Source: Salvelinus alpinus | Taxonomy: Eukaryota > Chordata > Actinopteri > Salmoniformes > Salmonidae | Direction of reading: 5' to 3' | DNA length: 64,000 nucleotides | Assembly (NCBI RefSeq): GCF_045679555.1 | Contig: NC_092098.1 | Location: forward strand, 18,613,038-18,677,037 | Part shown: one piece after another, positions 20,885-31,930 of the stretch | How positions within the stretch are numbered: position 1 is the stretch's first letter | Layout: every line of letters begins with the position of its first letter | The notes under the pieces: model-generated | Seen by the model: only the letters and a program-made list of their open reading frames with translations | What the model was told of the DNA's origin: nothing | Databases searched by the model: none | Translations under genes and position numbers: made by a program

Positions 20885-22190
20885 TGTAAAGATGGCGGAC
20901 GCGGATGATGAAGTGGATTCTGAATCTAATGGCCTAGAATCAAGGAGAATTGGAAAATTGTCCAAAAGAAAGGAAAACGGAGCAAAGTAGAGTACAGTGA
21001 GAATGTTACTTCATATATTGTAGTAGTACGGTTTGTAAATGAGGAGCAGCTGATCGAATTACCAAGCTTGAATCCATTTGAGATATCCAAACTGGTGGAG
21101 AGAGTGGGTAGAGATAAGGCTGTGAGGATCAAGAGTTTTGGTTTTGATTCGTTTGTGTTTCTGCGGATCAGAAGAAACGTGTGCTGCGTCTCTCACCCAA
21201 TTTGATAAGTTTGAAGTGTTGTGTGTGTCTCTTAGGAACAAGGCACCCCTCAAGGGGATTATGTCTGGTGGGAAGTAGATTTTGAAGAGAGAAAAAATAT
21301 TCCTGGAGTGATTGATGTACGTCGGATGAATTGTGTGGTGAATAAAGAAAAAGTTAAACCTATCTGTTCTTTTGTTTTTTGATATGGAGTCTCTCCCTAC
21401 TCAAGTGCAGTTAGGGTATATTAACTACAGAGTTAGAGCATTTATCCCAAGACCAATGCAGTGTGATCATTTTAAAGTTTTTGGTCATGTGGCAAGTGTT
21501 TGCAGAAGGGAGAAGCCGAGATGTACAAGTTGTGGAAAAGATCATATGTGTTATAAAAGTGATGAAAATGTGACTTTGCAATTGTGGTGGGAACCATGAA
21601 GCCACATCTTTCAAATGCCCCACAAGGGTGAAAGAGAATGAGGTGGCCAAAGTCAGGGCTGTCCAGAGCATATCATATGCAGCTGCTGTTATAAGGGTTT
21701 GAGGGTGTGAATGATGCACTTGAAGAGTCCATGGTGGTGGATAGGCCTTCACTGCTGGCTGCAGGGGTTGACTTTCACCAGCAGGATCCTGACTTTTTAA
21801 AGGTTAAGAAGGTGGACTTTGTTGTCTTTATAGCTATGGTGATAAATGGCACTGCCAAGGTGGAGAGAAGGTCCAGGAAGATAGAAATCATTGTGGAAGA
21901 GGCAGAGCGGTTCCTGGGGCCGAAAGATTTCTCAGCAAAGGAGTTACATGGAATATTTTCACAAGCCGTACTCTAGAACCTGAGAAGGGAGATATGGAGA
22001 ATTGAAATAAGGGTGAAATGGGAGTTTTGTTTTGTCAATGTACATTTTTATTTGGGTGGATTAAGTTAGTTTCCATATCACGTATCGGTTTTCTTTTTAC
22101 CTTGTTTTGATTTAAACCCATCTAGTTGGTGGCAGCAATACATGCTTTTGGTTTGTAGTCTGCCATAAAACCCACAGAAGAAGAAGGGAT
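20885..22190 (+). mobile_element. LINE fragment with ORF1 (zinc-knuckle) remnant
   Basis: Begins near AAGATGGCGGACGCGG, a typical LINE 5' start. It encodes broken ORF1 pieces: LGYINYRVRAFIPRPMQCDH followed by FGHVASVCRREKPRCTSCGK, which are CCHC-type zinc knuckles. It ends in AGAAGAAGAAGG, a usual 3' tail. There is no endonuclease or reverse transcriptase, so a large internal deletion is likely. Frameshifts and stops break the frame. It resembles the L1/Tx1 group by its ORF1, an inference. Confidence 0.7.
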
Positions 22191-22253
22191 TCTAGTGTTC
22201 ACCTGGTCAGTCTGTAATGGAAAAAGCAGGTGCTCCTAATGTTTTGTGCACTC

Positions 22254-23582
22254 GGTGTGTGGGTGTATATGTGTGTGTATATATATATTATTGACGGAGG
22301 GTGTAACTGAAGCTATATAGAGCATGACATATTCCAGTACTAACAATTCAATTGAGCTATATTAGCCATGTAAGTGTGACAATGTCAAAGGAAATATATT
22401 GTCAGTCAGGAAACTATTTACTAAATGTTTTGTTGGCAAAATGATTCTAGATTGAGCATCCTCTTTGAATGAATTTGGGGGGTATAAATGGTCTTTAGCA
22501 ATCTAGAACTACCGGTAAAAGATAAATCAGAGAGGAAGAGGCAAAGCCGCTCAATATATACTCTAGATCCTCTTTGGACCCCAGGACACACCCCGCTCTC
22601 ACTACAACTACCAGAATTCAATGCGTACATTAACAAGAGGCTCAAGACTGTTTGTGTTCCACGACTGAAGAAAGTGATTCGGATTTATTGTTTGTTATTC
22701 TGGCGTGTAGAAGCCCAACAAGGTCGGTTCATTTATATATCCCCCAACCACATAAACCCTTATTGGAAATATAGCAAATTTTCCCTTCAATTTAATGCTT
22801 GCAGACAATGCTTGTCTCCTAGGCTAGTCAACGTGTATTTTCCAGCCATGCATTGCCATTGTTGCTAGCGAGTTAAGGGTGTAAAATGTTATTTAATTGA
22901 AGAAGAGCAAGCAAACTAGGTTAAAACAACCAACTCCGTTTTCTTAATATTGCTAGCTAGGTCGATAACTTGATGGTAGCTAGCCTAGGCAGCCGATAGT
23001 GCTACATCCTTTTAGATTTGCGGGCCAGGCACAAGGTAACGTTAGTTAGCTTCCACTGCTAGCGACACATTGCTTTGTGGTCCCAACCTGACGACTTCTT
23101 GGTCAACGTCACGCATCTCTGTTTTCTCGTGTAGTGTATCGCATAAACAATTAGTATACATAATGATGTTGATTCAAAAACAGGTGATTCATTGAAAGCT
23201 ATCCCAAGCTAAAACAATTTAGGATATGTCCTGCTGTCTGTTATATTTCGCTGTTACTGTTGCACGTATATCAATGGTCAGTTTGCTTTATACTTTCTAT
23301 GCAGATAGCATAACACTTGTTCTGAACGCTTTGCAAGGTAGATAGATAATTACCTGTACGTGTGTTATTTCATCTGATGTAAAGAAAATCACCGTAAATA
23401 AGCCCAAAGTGATTAATGTAGGCCCATCACTGTTTGCACAGAATCTAATCCTTTGTTTGTCCTACATTTCAGAAAAATGGAAGCAAATGGTTTTGGAAGA
23501 TTGATTGCCAGCAGTCTTTGCACCTGATGGTGATACCATCATGCTCATATCTGTTCACTTCACCTTCCTGTAGATTGTTGCC
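22254..23582 (+). promoter_or_regulatory. amer1 upstream region
   Basis: No second gene seen. It contains TG/TA microsatellite sequence at about 22255-22290 and GCTAGC-rich runs near 22950-23060. Two acceptor-like sites precede the amer1 ATG (TACATTTCAG ending 23472 and CTTCCTGTAG ending about 23574). They fit a noncoding first exon, as in mammalian AMER1, with the promoter somewhere before about 23040. A CACAAG/GTAACG donor-like site near 23036 is a candidate exon 1 end. None of this can be confirmed without transcripts. Confidence 0.4.
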
Positions 23583-26366
23583 ATGGAGCACTGCGACGGA
23601 AATGAGCCAGCAAGTGATACAAAGCATTTGTCTGCTGGCTGTGAGCAGACGGCCATGGGTGACCAGGATTCACAGACTGAGGTGAAGCCTCCATCTGACA
23701 TTTCTGATGCTGTACCCCTTGAGCATCAGCCATCAGGGAAACTGAGGAGGACTGCCTTAAGATTCTTTGGAGGACGCAAAAGCATCTGTGTTTTACCAAA
23801 CTTCTTTGGGGGAAGGAACAAAAATCTGAACAAGTGGTCCTCTAAGAAGGGAGTCAGCAAGAGTAAAACTCATGATGGACTTAGCAAGGCAGACTGGGAG
23901 GACAGTCTGGGAATTGGAAATGTCCCAGCAGGATATTTTGAGTACCACAGCCAGAAAGATACTGCTGGAAAGGCTTGTAGGGAATTTGGTCACCCTACTG
24001 GTGATCAGAAGTCATTCTCTCTCCCCCGGCAGAAAAAGGGTTTGAGAGAACTTTTTAACAGCATCAGGCGTTGTAGGAAGAATAGAAATTTTGATTTTGA
24101 AAAAAATGAAATAGTTTCGAATTCTCATGTCTGCAACAAAGAGGTGCCTATTGCCCAGACTATCATTGACCAAAATGACACGGAGTGCCTGGGCAGTTTG
24201 TCTGAATCCAATGTGCCTGTTTCGGCAAACGTTGACAATTGTTTGACAATTGCTCCTGAATGTATTAATGTTGATGTCATAGTGTCTGAGAAAGACCTGG
24301 TGAAACAAGGGAGTCTGGATTCTCTGATAGGGGAACTGAAGAAAGGTGAGGATATGGTAGAGACACTCCATATAAACACAGAACCAGATTCTTTCCCGAA
24401 GACTAACCTAGAGTCTACTGTGAACGTCCAGCTGCCTACTGGCTCATCTCAGATGAGCTTGATGTTTGGTGATGTGGCCTCTCTAAAGAGTTTTGACTCG
24501 CTCACTGGCTGTGGTGACATAATAGCTGATCAAGATGACGGCAGTATTGCAGATTCTCAGGGCACAGTCTCAAGGGAAAGGAGTCGAAATGCAGGCAAAA
24601 GGAGTTCCTGTTATGTTACGTACCAGGGTGGAGGAGAAGAAATGGCCACCCCTGTTAAGGTGGACGGAGATTATCTCCACAACCTCTGGGAAAATGAGGT
24701 TGCAGAGGACGCTTGCTATACCCACAGCCAGGAAGAAGACTTTCTAGAGCACAGTGAAAGTCCTAGGATGACACCTGAAGAGCCATCTAGCTCCTATACC
24801 ATGGACATCAGCAGCAACAGCAATGGTGCTCTTGGAGTTACAGAGACCACCCTTACATCTTCGGATGTCATGACCCCACAGAGCGAAAATCAAGTGTCAG
24901 TTCCTAACAGCGATGAGGGTTACTATGACTCTACCACCCCAGGACAAGATGAAGACGGACGTGACAAAGTTGACAGGATCAGGACCGATAGACTACCAAG
25001 GGACAGTTATAGTGGCGATGCACTGTATGAGCTTTTTGAGCCTGATGACAGTCTTATCAGTCCACCTTTTGAAAAAGCTAAGCTGCCCGTCTCTGATCCA
25101 CTTGAGTTTTTAGACATGTCAGCTCAGTGTGGTGATGAAGATGTAAATGCTGTGTTCGCTCCTGAAACGGGTCTAATTGAAGAGGACAGGCTAACTGGGA
25201 ATAGGGAGAAAATGCTTGGCAACCCTAAGTTGTCAGATGCCGTTTTTGGCACCTTTACCTCAACATGTCAATCACAAGAAATTGACTCTGCGCAAAACAA
25301 GCCACAGTCCCCACTGTTAAAAGGAAATCATGATCTATCTAAAGAAACAAAGAATGACTTGGAGGATGGCCAGACAGTTTGCTTCTCCCAAGCCCTAGTG
25401 GACTTCACAAAACAATCACATGTTTATAGAAATTTAACTGAAAGCATGGGAGGCTCTGAGTCAAACTCTCCCTTTGCCCAAAACATGCAAGCCCTCCCAG
25501 CCATTGTCACGTTTGATGTCGTGGACATGGATAACGAGGGGGAATATGACCAGCAGATGGATATGGTAATGGAGGAGGAATACATCACGTCGCCTTATGA
25601 AGTGTTTGAAGAAAGCTACCTGCAAAAGGATGCGTTTGCTGAATGTGACTTACGAATGTTTGACCTCCTTGAACAGAGTCTCCTCAGTAATACTTGGGGA
25701 ATCGCCAGCCTGCCACGTCACCTTAGCCTTACACAAGTCAATCGGTCGAGTCCACTGGCTCCTCTGCCGAGTCCTCTGGCCTTAAATAGGAGGAGTAGAT
25801 CCCTGGACACGGAGAGCTTGGAGTTAGAGATGACTGACATGTATTTAGGGAGTGGGGCAGCACTAGCGTCTTGCCCTAGAACTGAAAGGGACTCGAAGAG
25901 AGTGTCCTCGCTTCACCGCAAAAATGATGGACACATTTCCACTTCAGAAAACAGGGATAATAGGCAGATCATGTTTCCGTCATGGCAGCCAGAGACTGAG
26001 GGGACTGTAACGCACCCACGAGCAGATGGGAAAAGAACAGAGCAGACGTACAGTCTCTATCAAACTCAAAACAGACACATGGTATCATTCAGTCAGCCTG
26101 TCAGTCGAGTCCCAAACTGTAAATCTCAACCGATCTCAGCTAGCAAAATGACTGACAGAGTATCCTGTAATTATATCTCTCAGATTACAGGACCATTACA
26201 TAGGCCATCTCATCTTCCTTTGCAATCAGAATCCTGTCGGCCCCATGCCCCCTATGGGAGATCAGTTAAGGCATCAGATGGTGGTGGTGAGGCCCTTTTT
26301 TACACATCGACCGTTAGCTCTCATCCTTACAATCAACACAATAAGATGCCTCAACCTTGGTTGTGA
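23583..26366 (+). CDS. amer1: APC membrane recruitment protein 1 (WTX)
   Basis: Scaffold that binds PI(4,5)P2 at the plasma membrane, recruits APC and regulates beta-catenin turnover in Wnt signalling. It is a single coding exon of 927 aa; human AMER1 is about 1135 aa. Conserved blocks in order: basic N-terminus with LRRTALRFFGGRKSICVLPN (about residues 53-72) and SKTHDGLSKADW; basic KKGLRELFNSIRRCRK (about 151); SLMFGDVASLKSFDSLTGCG (about 291); KRSSCYVTYQGGGEEM (about 339); PNSDEGYYDSTTPGQDEDG (about 441); LPRDSYSGDALYELFEPDDS (about 470); CFSQALVDFTKQ (about 600); IVTFDVVDMDNEGEYD (about 640); and LNRRSRSLDTESLELEM (about 731). The Glu-rich run and the long Arg-Glu-Ala repeat of the mammalian protein are absent, which explains the shorter length. 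The next ATG-compatible context and the preceding acceptor sites support the 23583 start. Confidence 0.95.
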   Translation: MEHCDGNEPASDTKHLSAGCEQTAMGDQDSQTEVKPPSDISDAVPLEHQPSGKLRRTALRFFGGRKSICVLPNFFGGRNKNLNKWSSKKGVSKSKTHDGLSKADWEDSLGIGNVPAGYFEYHSQKDTAGKACREFGHPTGDQKSFSLPRQKKGLRELFNSIRRCRKNRNFDFEKNEIVSNSHVCNKEVPIAQTIIDQNDTECLGSLSESNVPVSANVDNCLTIAPECINVDVIVSEKDLVKQGSLDSLIGELKKGEDMVETLHINTEPDSFPKTNLESTVNVQLPTGSSQMSLMFGDVASLKSFDSLTGCGDIIADQDDGSIADSQGTVSRERSRNAGKRSSCYVTYQGGGEEMATPVKVDGDYLHNLWENEVAEDACYTHSQEEDFLEHSESPRMTPEEPSSSYTMDISSNSNGALGVTETTLTSSDVMTPQSENQVSVPNSDEGYYDSTTPGQDEDGRDKVDRIRTDRLPRDSYSGDALYELFEPDDSLISPPFEKAKLPVSDPLEFLDMSAQCGDEDVNAVFAPETGLIEEDRLTGNREKMLGNPKLSDAVFGTFTSTCQSQEIDSAQNKPQSPLLKGNHDLSKETKNDLEDGQTVCFSQALVDFTKQSHVYRNLTESMGGSESNSPFAQNMQALPAIVTFDVVDMDNEGEYDQQMDMVMEEEYITSPYEVFEESYLQKDAFAECDLRMFDLLEQSLLSNTWGIASLPRHLSLTQVNRSSPLAPLPSPLALNRRSRSLDTESLELEMTDMYLGSGAALASCPRTERDSKRVSSLHRKNDGHISTSENRDNRQIMFPSWQPETEGTVTHPRADGKRTEQTYSLYQTQNRHMVSFSQPVSRVPNCKSQPISASKMTDRVSCNYISQITGPLHRPSHLPLQSESCRPHAPYGRSVKASDGGGEALFYTSTVSSHPYNQHNKMPQPWL

Positions 26367-26384
26367 GTCTGGCAGTTCTGTAAG

Positions 26385-27199
26385 CAGGGCTCTAAACTAA
26401 TTTTTAAAATGCAGGAGCACCACATAAAATGTAGGAACAGCAGAAATTTGATTTTTTTAAATTGTTTAAGATACAGTATAGCCTAGCTACTTCTAAAGCA
26501 CATGTTGTGCCCTAGAAACAAATATGAAACACTGTAAACACTTTTTTTTATTATAAGAAGCAAAAATGTTGATTTAAATACCTCATTTAAAATTAAGTCA
26601 TTTGTGGAATATTAGGTCTCTACATCATGTAAATTCACTTTTTTAACATTTAACGTTGTACACCGTCTCTTTAAGAGCATCAAGTTTGTTATGACATGCA
26701 AGACGTCATTCGTTCATTGTTATGATCATGGATCTCCTGAAGAAGCTATCCCTTTTCCTTTCTTTCTGTGCCCCCAAATGTTTGGATATACTGTTATCAG
26801 GTTGTTAGCTAGCTAGCTAATAAGGTATCAAACATGACTGAACAAGGTGTAAAACAAATGCGGTCCGCAAGTAGTTTTAGAACGTCCCGCGACATGGTTT
26901 ATGAATGTAAAATGCGGCCTCCCAATCTGTGACAAAAAAAACAACAAACGTTGCACTGATAATATTGGTCAGCTCTTTTGAACTTTTTGGGCTAGAAACA
27001 AGCAGTTTTTGCTGTATTAATGGTGCAAGCATGACTCTTAATGAATCTGGACTCGGGGAAACGATAAGCCTTATTACAAAAATTATACAAATAAAATGAA
27101 ATGAAATTTATTTTGTCGCACTGGTGCTCCCAAATTAAAACTCCAGGTTGAGGTCGCACAGCAAAATATTTAGTTGCAAATGTGCACTTCAAAGCCCTG
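26385..27199. mobile_element. hAT-type non-autonomous element after amer1
   Basis: Inverted ends CAGGGCTCTAAACT and the complement of CAGGGCTTTGAAGT. An 8-bp target duplication TCTGTAAG (26377-26384) and CCTGTAAG (27200-27207) matches at seven of eight. These are hAT hallmarks. The 815-bp body has no transposase. It starts 18 bp after the amer1 stop codon and contains an AATAAA at 27090-27095, so it probably forms much of the amer1 3' untranslated region. Confidence 0.8.
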
Positions 27200-27294
27200 C
27201 CTGTAAGGCCAGTGGACTATGAGCAGCAGGCAGACTTCACCATTAAAGTAAGAAAAACTGGATATGGTACACCCTGTTGAATGTAACAAACACA

Positions 27295-28786
27295 CAGTGC
27301 CTTCGGAAAGTATTCAGACCCCTTGACTTTTTCCACATTTTATTACGTTACAGCCTTATTCTAAAATTGATTTAAATCATTTTTTCCCTTTATCAATCTA
27401 CACATAATACCCCATAATGACAAAGTGCAAATTTATGAAAATAAACGGCAATATCACATTTATAAAACTATTCAGACCCTTTACTCAGTACTTCGTTGAA
27501 GCACCTTTGGCAGCGATTACAGCCTCGAGTCTTGGGTATGACGCTACAAGCTTGGCACACCTGTATTTGGGGAGTTTCTCCCATTCTGCTCTGCAGATCC
27601 TCTCAAGCTCTGTCAGGTTGGATGGGGAGCGTCGCTGCACAGCTCTTTTCATATGTCTTCAGGGATGTTCGATCGGGTTCAAGTCCAGGCTATGGCTGGG
27701 CCACTCAAGGACATTCAGAGACTTGTCCCGAAGCCACTCCTGCATTGTTTTGGCTGTGTGCTTAGAGTCGTTGTCCTGTTGGAAGGTGTATGTTCGCCCC
27801 AGCCTGAGGTCCTGAGCTCTCTGGATCAGGTCTTTTCCTCGATCCTGACTAGTCTCCCAGTCCCTGTTGCTGAAAAACATCCCCACAGCATGATGCTGCC
27901 ACCACCATGCTTCACCGTAGGGATGGTGTCCGGTTTCCTCCAGACGTGACGCTTGGCATTCAGGCCAAAGAGTTCAATCTTGGTTTCATCAGACCAGAGA
28001 ATCTTGTTTCTCATGGTCTGAGTCTTTAGGTGCTTTTTGGCAAACTCCAAGCGGGCTGTCTTGTGCCTTTTACTGAGGAGTGATTTCTGTCTGCCACTCT
28101 ACCATAAAGGCCTGATTGGTGGAGTGCTGCAGAGATGGTTGTCCTTCTGGAAGGTTTTCCCATCTCCAAAGAGGAGCTCTGTCAGAGTGACCATCGGGTT
28201 CTTGGTCACCTCCATGACCAAGGCCCTTCTCCCCCTACTGCTCAGTTTGGCCGGGAGGCCAGTTCTAGGAAGAGTTTTGGTGGTTTCAAACATCTTACAT
28301 TTAAGAGTAATGAAGGCCACTGTGTTCCTGGGGACCTTCAATACTGCAGACATTTTTTTGGTACCTTCCCCCAGACCTGTGCCCCGACACAATCCTGTTT
28401 TGGAGCTCTACGGACAATTCCTTCGACCTGGTTTTTGCTCTGACATGCACTGTCAACTGTGGGACCTTTTAATATAGACGGGTGTGAATTTCAAATTCAC
28501 GTACAGTCAATCAAATTTAGCACAGGTGTTCTACAATCAAGTTGTAGAAACATCTCAAGGATGATCAATAGAACAGGATGCACCTGAGCTTTATTTAGAG
28601 TCTCATAGCAAAATGTCTGATTACTTATGTAAATAAGGTATTTAAAATTAAAATTAACTGTTTTCGTTTTGTCATTATAGGGTATTGTTTGTAGATTGAG
28701 TAAAACATTGAATTTAATAAATTGTAGAATAAGGCTGTAACGGAACAACGTGGAAAAAGTCAAGGGGTCTGAATACTTTCCGAAGC
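27295..28786 (-). mobile_element. Tc1-like transposon, near full length, inactive
   Basis: Ends CAGTGCCTTCGGAAAGTATT at 27295 and its inverted partner at 28786. The minus-strand transposase is in pieces. At 28099-28392 is the DNA-binding half with LPAKLSSRGRRALVMEVTKN. At 27826-28050 is [15 protein letters not shown] (first Asp) with [16 protein letters not shown]. At 27659-27886 is [20 protein letters not shown] (second Asp) with LDLNPIEHP (third acidic). Frameshifts separate the pieces. This is the longer sister of the copy at 4529-5587. Confidence 0.9.
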
Positions 28787-29171
28787 AAATTCCCAAAAAT
28801 GTAATGAAACCTCTTCTACACTTAGTATTGAAATGTGGTATACATGTTATGTGCCACCAAAGACACCATCTAGTATGTTTACATAACTGAAAATATAATT
28901 ATTGTCTGTTACTGCAAGTATGTTGTTTTTATTGATAAGCTATTGTATTTCACTGTGTTGTATAAGCCTTATTTGTGTTGCTGTTCTATCATACTGTGTT
29001 ATCTTGTGAACAGTCATAATAGAGGCTCTCCAATGCAGTCTTTCATTAAAATGTTCAGGCCTGAGTATGCCTTGCATTTGCTCAGTCCAGAGTTAGGCCA
29101 CACACAACACTTATTACACATATTGGTAGGTATTGTGAATTGGTAGGTACTGTAAACTACGTGGTCCATTT
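28787..29171. other. Unassigned intergenic DNA
   Basis: No exon or repeat recognised. Confidence 0.45.
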
Positions 29172-29285
29172 AAAATCAAATGTAATTTGTCACATGCGCA
29201 GAATACCTCTTGTGTAGACTACTGTGAAAGGCTTCCTTAAGAGCCCTTCCCAACGATGCAGAGTTTAAAAATAAAATGTCACCGA
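29172..29285 (-). mobile_element. LINE 3' tail, minus strand
   Basis: AAATCAAATGTAATTTGTCACATGCGC is, on the minus strand, the tail of the TTTGA-ending salmonid LINE family also seen at 16775-17203 and 32808-35640. Only about 110 bp is kept. The motif is described by position beyond its first 20 bases. Confidence 0.65.
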
Positions 29286-29399
29286 CAAAAGTTGTATCTA
29301 GCCTTTAGTCTTTTTTATGACTTTCTTTACAGAAAGTTGTTAACTACAGTCTAGGACGGTGCTTGTAAACTGTTAGGATGGTATTATATTGTAATTGTA

Positions 29400-30150
29400 A
29401 GATGCAGCCTTTTCTTTATTTTTACTATTTTCTAAATTGTAGAATAATAGTGAAGACATCAAAACTATAAAATAAGACATATGGAATCATGTGTAACCAA
29501 AAAAGTGTTAATCAAATCTAAATATATTTTAGAATCTTCAAAGTAGCCACCCTTTGCCTTGATGACAGCTTTGCACACACTTGGAATTCTCTCAACCAGC
29601 TTCGCCTGGAATGCTTTTCCAACGGTCTTGAAGAAGTTCCCACATATGCTGAGCGCTTGTTGGCTGCTTTTCCTTCCCTCTGCTGTCCAACTCATCCCAA
29701 ACTGTTTCAATTGGGTTGAGGTCAGTTGATTGTGGAGGCCAGGTCATCTGATGCAGCAGGTGTGTTAGGTCATTGTCCTGTTGAAAAACAAAAGATAGTC
29801 CCACTAAGCGCAAACCAGATGGGATGGCGTATCGCTTCAGAAGGCTGTTGTAGCCATGCTGGTTAAGTGGGCCTTGAATTCTAAATAAATCACAGTGTCA
29901 CCAGCAAAGCACCATCACACCACTTCCTCCATGCTTCACAGTGGGAACTACACATGCGGAGATCATCTGTTCATCTACTCTGCGTCTCACAGACACGGCG
30001 GTTGGAACCAAAAATTGCACATTTGGACTCATCGATTTCCACTGGTCTAATGTCCATTGCACGTGTTTCTTCTTATTGGTGTCCTTTAGTAGTGGTTTCT
30101 ATGCAGCAATTCAACCATGCAGGCCTGATTCATGCAGTCTCCTCTGAACA
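29400..30150 (-). mobile_element. Tc1-like transposon fragment
   Basis: Same family as 5615-7245. Minus-strand coding at 29592-29813 gives LSFVFQQDNDLTHLLHQMTW (second catalytic Asp), then STDLNPIETVWDELD (third). The left outer inverted end and the N-terminal DNA-binding region are missing. At about 30150 the sequence switches to a different Tc1 family. Confidence 0.82.
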
Positions 30151-30325
30151 GGTGGATGGATTATCTTGGCAAATGAGAAATGCTCACTGACAGTGATGTA
30201 AACAAATTTGCTCAAACATTTTGAGAGAAATACACTTTTTGTGTGTATGGATTTAAAAATATATATTTTATTTCAGCTCATGAAACATGGGGATGTTGCA
30301 TTTATATTTGTGTTAATGTAGTATA
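30151..30325 (+). mobile_element. Tc1-like 5' fragment of another family
   Basis: Contains ATTTCAGCTCATGAAACATG and TGTTGCATTTATATTTGTGT, the terminal part of the family whose other end is at 15280-15722. It is fused directly to the preceding Tc1 fragment. Confidence 0.65.
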
Positions 30326-30330
30326 TACAG

Positions 30331-31540
30331 TGCCGTGCAAAAGTATTCAGACCCATTAGATTTCTTCACATTTTAATGTGTTACAAAGTGGGATTTAATT
30401 GTCATTTTCTGTCAACACTATCCAAAATACTGTAATGTCAAAATGGAAGAAAAGATACATAAATTAATAACTAAAATATAGGCATTGCATAAGCATAAAG
30501 CCCCTTTATTTAGGCAAACCTAAATTTGTTCAGAAGTAAAATTTGGCTGAATAAATCACATATGAAGTTACATGGACTCACTCTGTGTGAAATAATAAGG
30601 GTTGACATGATTTTTGAATGACTAACCCTTCCTCTGTCCCCCATACATAATACATCTGTAAGGTCCCTCAGTCACGTATTGAATTTCAAGCACAGATTCA
30701 ACTACAAAGACCAGGGAGATTTTTAAAAGCCTCATAAAGAAGGGCAGTGATTGGTAAATGGGTAACAATAACCAAATCAGACGTTGAATATCTCTTTTAG
30801 CATGATCAAGTTAATTATGCTGTGGATTATGCATTAAACCTCCCAGACACGTCAAAGATAGTCATTTTTCTGAACTGAGCTGCAGGACAGGAATGAAACT
30901 ACTCAGGGATGTTACAATGAGGCCACTGGTGATTTTAAAACAGCTACAGTACATTGGCTGTGATGGGAGAAAACTGAGGATGGATCAACAACATTCTAGT
31001 AACTCCACAATAATGACCTAAATGATAGTGGGGGGAAAAATATACGAAACATCCATCTTGTATGCAACAAGGCACTAAAGTAATACACATTTTGGCCTAA
31101 ATGCAAAGCCTTATGAGTAACTGCCTCCTTATTTTCAAGCATGGTGGTGGTTTGCATCATGGTATGAGTATGCTTGACATTGGCAAATACTGGGAGTTTT
31201 TCAGGATATTAAAGAAACGGGGTGAAGCTAAGCACAGGCATAATCTTAGAGGAAAACCTGCTTCAGTTTGCTTTACACTAGACTGGGAGAAGAATTCACC
31301 TTTCGTCAGGACAATTCCCTACAACACAAGGCTAAATCTACACTGGAGTTGCTTACCAAGAACACAGTGAATGTGGCAGTTTTGACTTAAAACTGCTTGA
31401 AAATCTATGGCAAGACTTGAAAATTTCTGTCTAACCATGATCCCCAATGTCTTGACAGAGCTTGAAGAATTTTGATCTATTGTCAATGAAGAATGCAACA
31501 AAATTAAAGTTTGGCATTTACTGTTATTTTTTATCAATTA
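30331..31540 (+). mobile_element. Diverged Tc1-like transposon, 3' end missing
   Basis: The left end TACAGTGCCGTGCAAAAGTA is typical of Tc1 termini. The plus strand keeps faint transposase signals: FKHGGGLHHGMSMLDIGKYW near 31130 corresponds to the [12 protein letters not shown] block, followed by relics of the FRQDN region near 31300. Heavy decay and no right end. It is the oldest-looking Tc1 copy in the window. Confidence 0.65.
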
Positions 31541-31553
31541 GTTTGGTGAACAG

Positions 31554-31700
31554 CAGGTTTGGGGTCAATTCCATTTCAATTCAGGAAGTACACTGACATG
31601 CAAATCCTCTTCAATGCTTTTCTATGAAGAAAATGTTGAATTGGAATTTTGTTTGCTTTCTGAATTGACTGGAATTAAAATGGAATTGACCCCAACCCTG
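31554..31700. mobile_element. hAT-type MITE with perfect 8-bp duplication
   Basis: 147 bp. The ends are CAGGTTTGGGGTCAATTCCA and, inverted, CAGGGTTGGGGTCAATTCCA. The target duplication GTGAACAG is identical at 31546-31553 and 31701-31708. It is nearly palindromic throughout, so it could form a long hairpin. It has no coding capacity. Confidence 0.88.
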
Positions 31701-31763
31701 GTGAACAGTGATGCATAGAGAGAAGGTTGCACATTGTGTATGTTCCCTCACGTAGCCCTATAG

Positions 31764-31930
31764 CAGTGGAGGCTGCTGAGGGGAGGACAGCTCATAATAA
31801 TTTCTGGAATTTAGTATACTGGTTGGAATGGAGTGAATGGAATGTTATCAAGCACAAGAAAACCATATGTTTGATACCATTCCATTCCCGCCATTAATCT
31901 GAGCCTTCCTCCCCTCAGCAGCCACCACTG
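31764..31930. mobile_element. Second hAT-type MITE
   Basis: 167 bp. The inverted ends are CAGTGGAGGCTGCTGAGGGG and CAGTGGTGGCTGCTGAGGGG. The 8-bp duplication CCCTATAG (31756-31763) and GCCTATAG (31931-31938) matches at seven of eight. It lies 63 bp from the previous MITE and belongs to a different family. Confidence 0.87.

Larger units (their letters stand above)
19731..22253 (+). mobile_element. Tc1-type element with three nested insertions
   Basis: The outer ends are TGTACAAAATGTTAGGAAGA at 19731 and, inverted, the same word near 22253 (GGTGCTCCTAATGTTTTGTG). Its own sequence is present in pieces: 19731-19812, 20333-20594, 20765-20884 and 22191-22253, about 0.53 kb. It has no transposase. 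The pieces are interrupted by a miniature LTR element, a SINE and a LINE. A reverse-oriented copy lies at 35634-36690 and helps define the uninterrupted sequence. Confidence 0.75.

Noticed and set aside
22488-22868. 126-codon frame upstream of amer1
   Set aside because: No conserved motif, no splice or promoter context; probably chance.
28037-28477. 146-codon plus-strand frame
   Set aside because: Antisense to the transposase of the Tc1 copy at 27295-28786.
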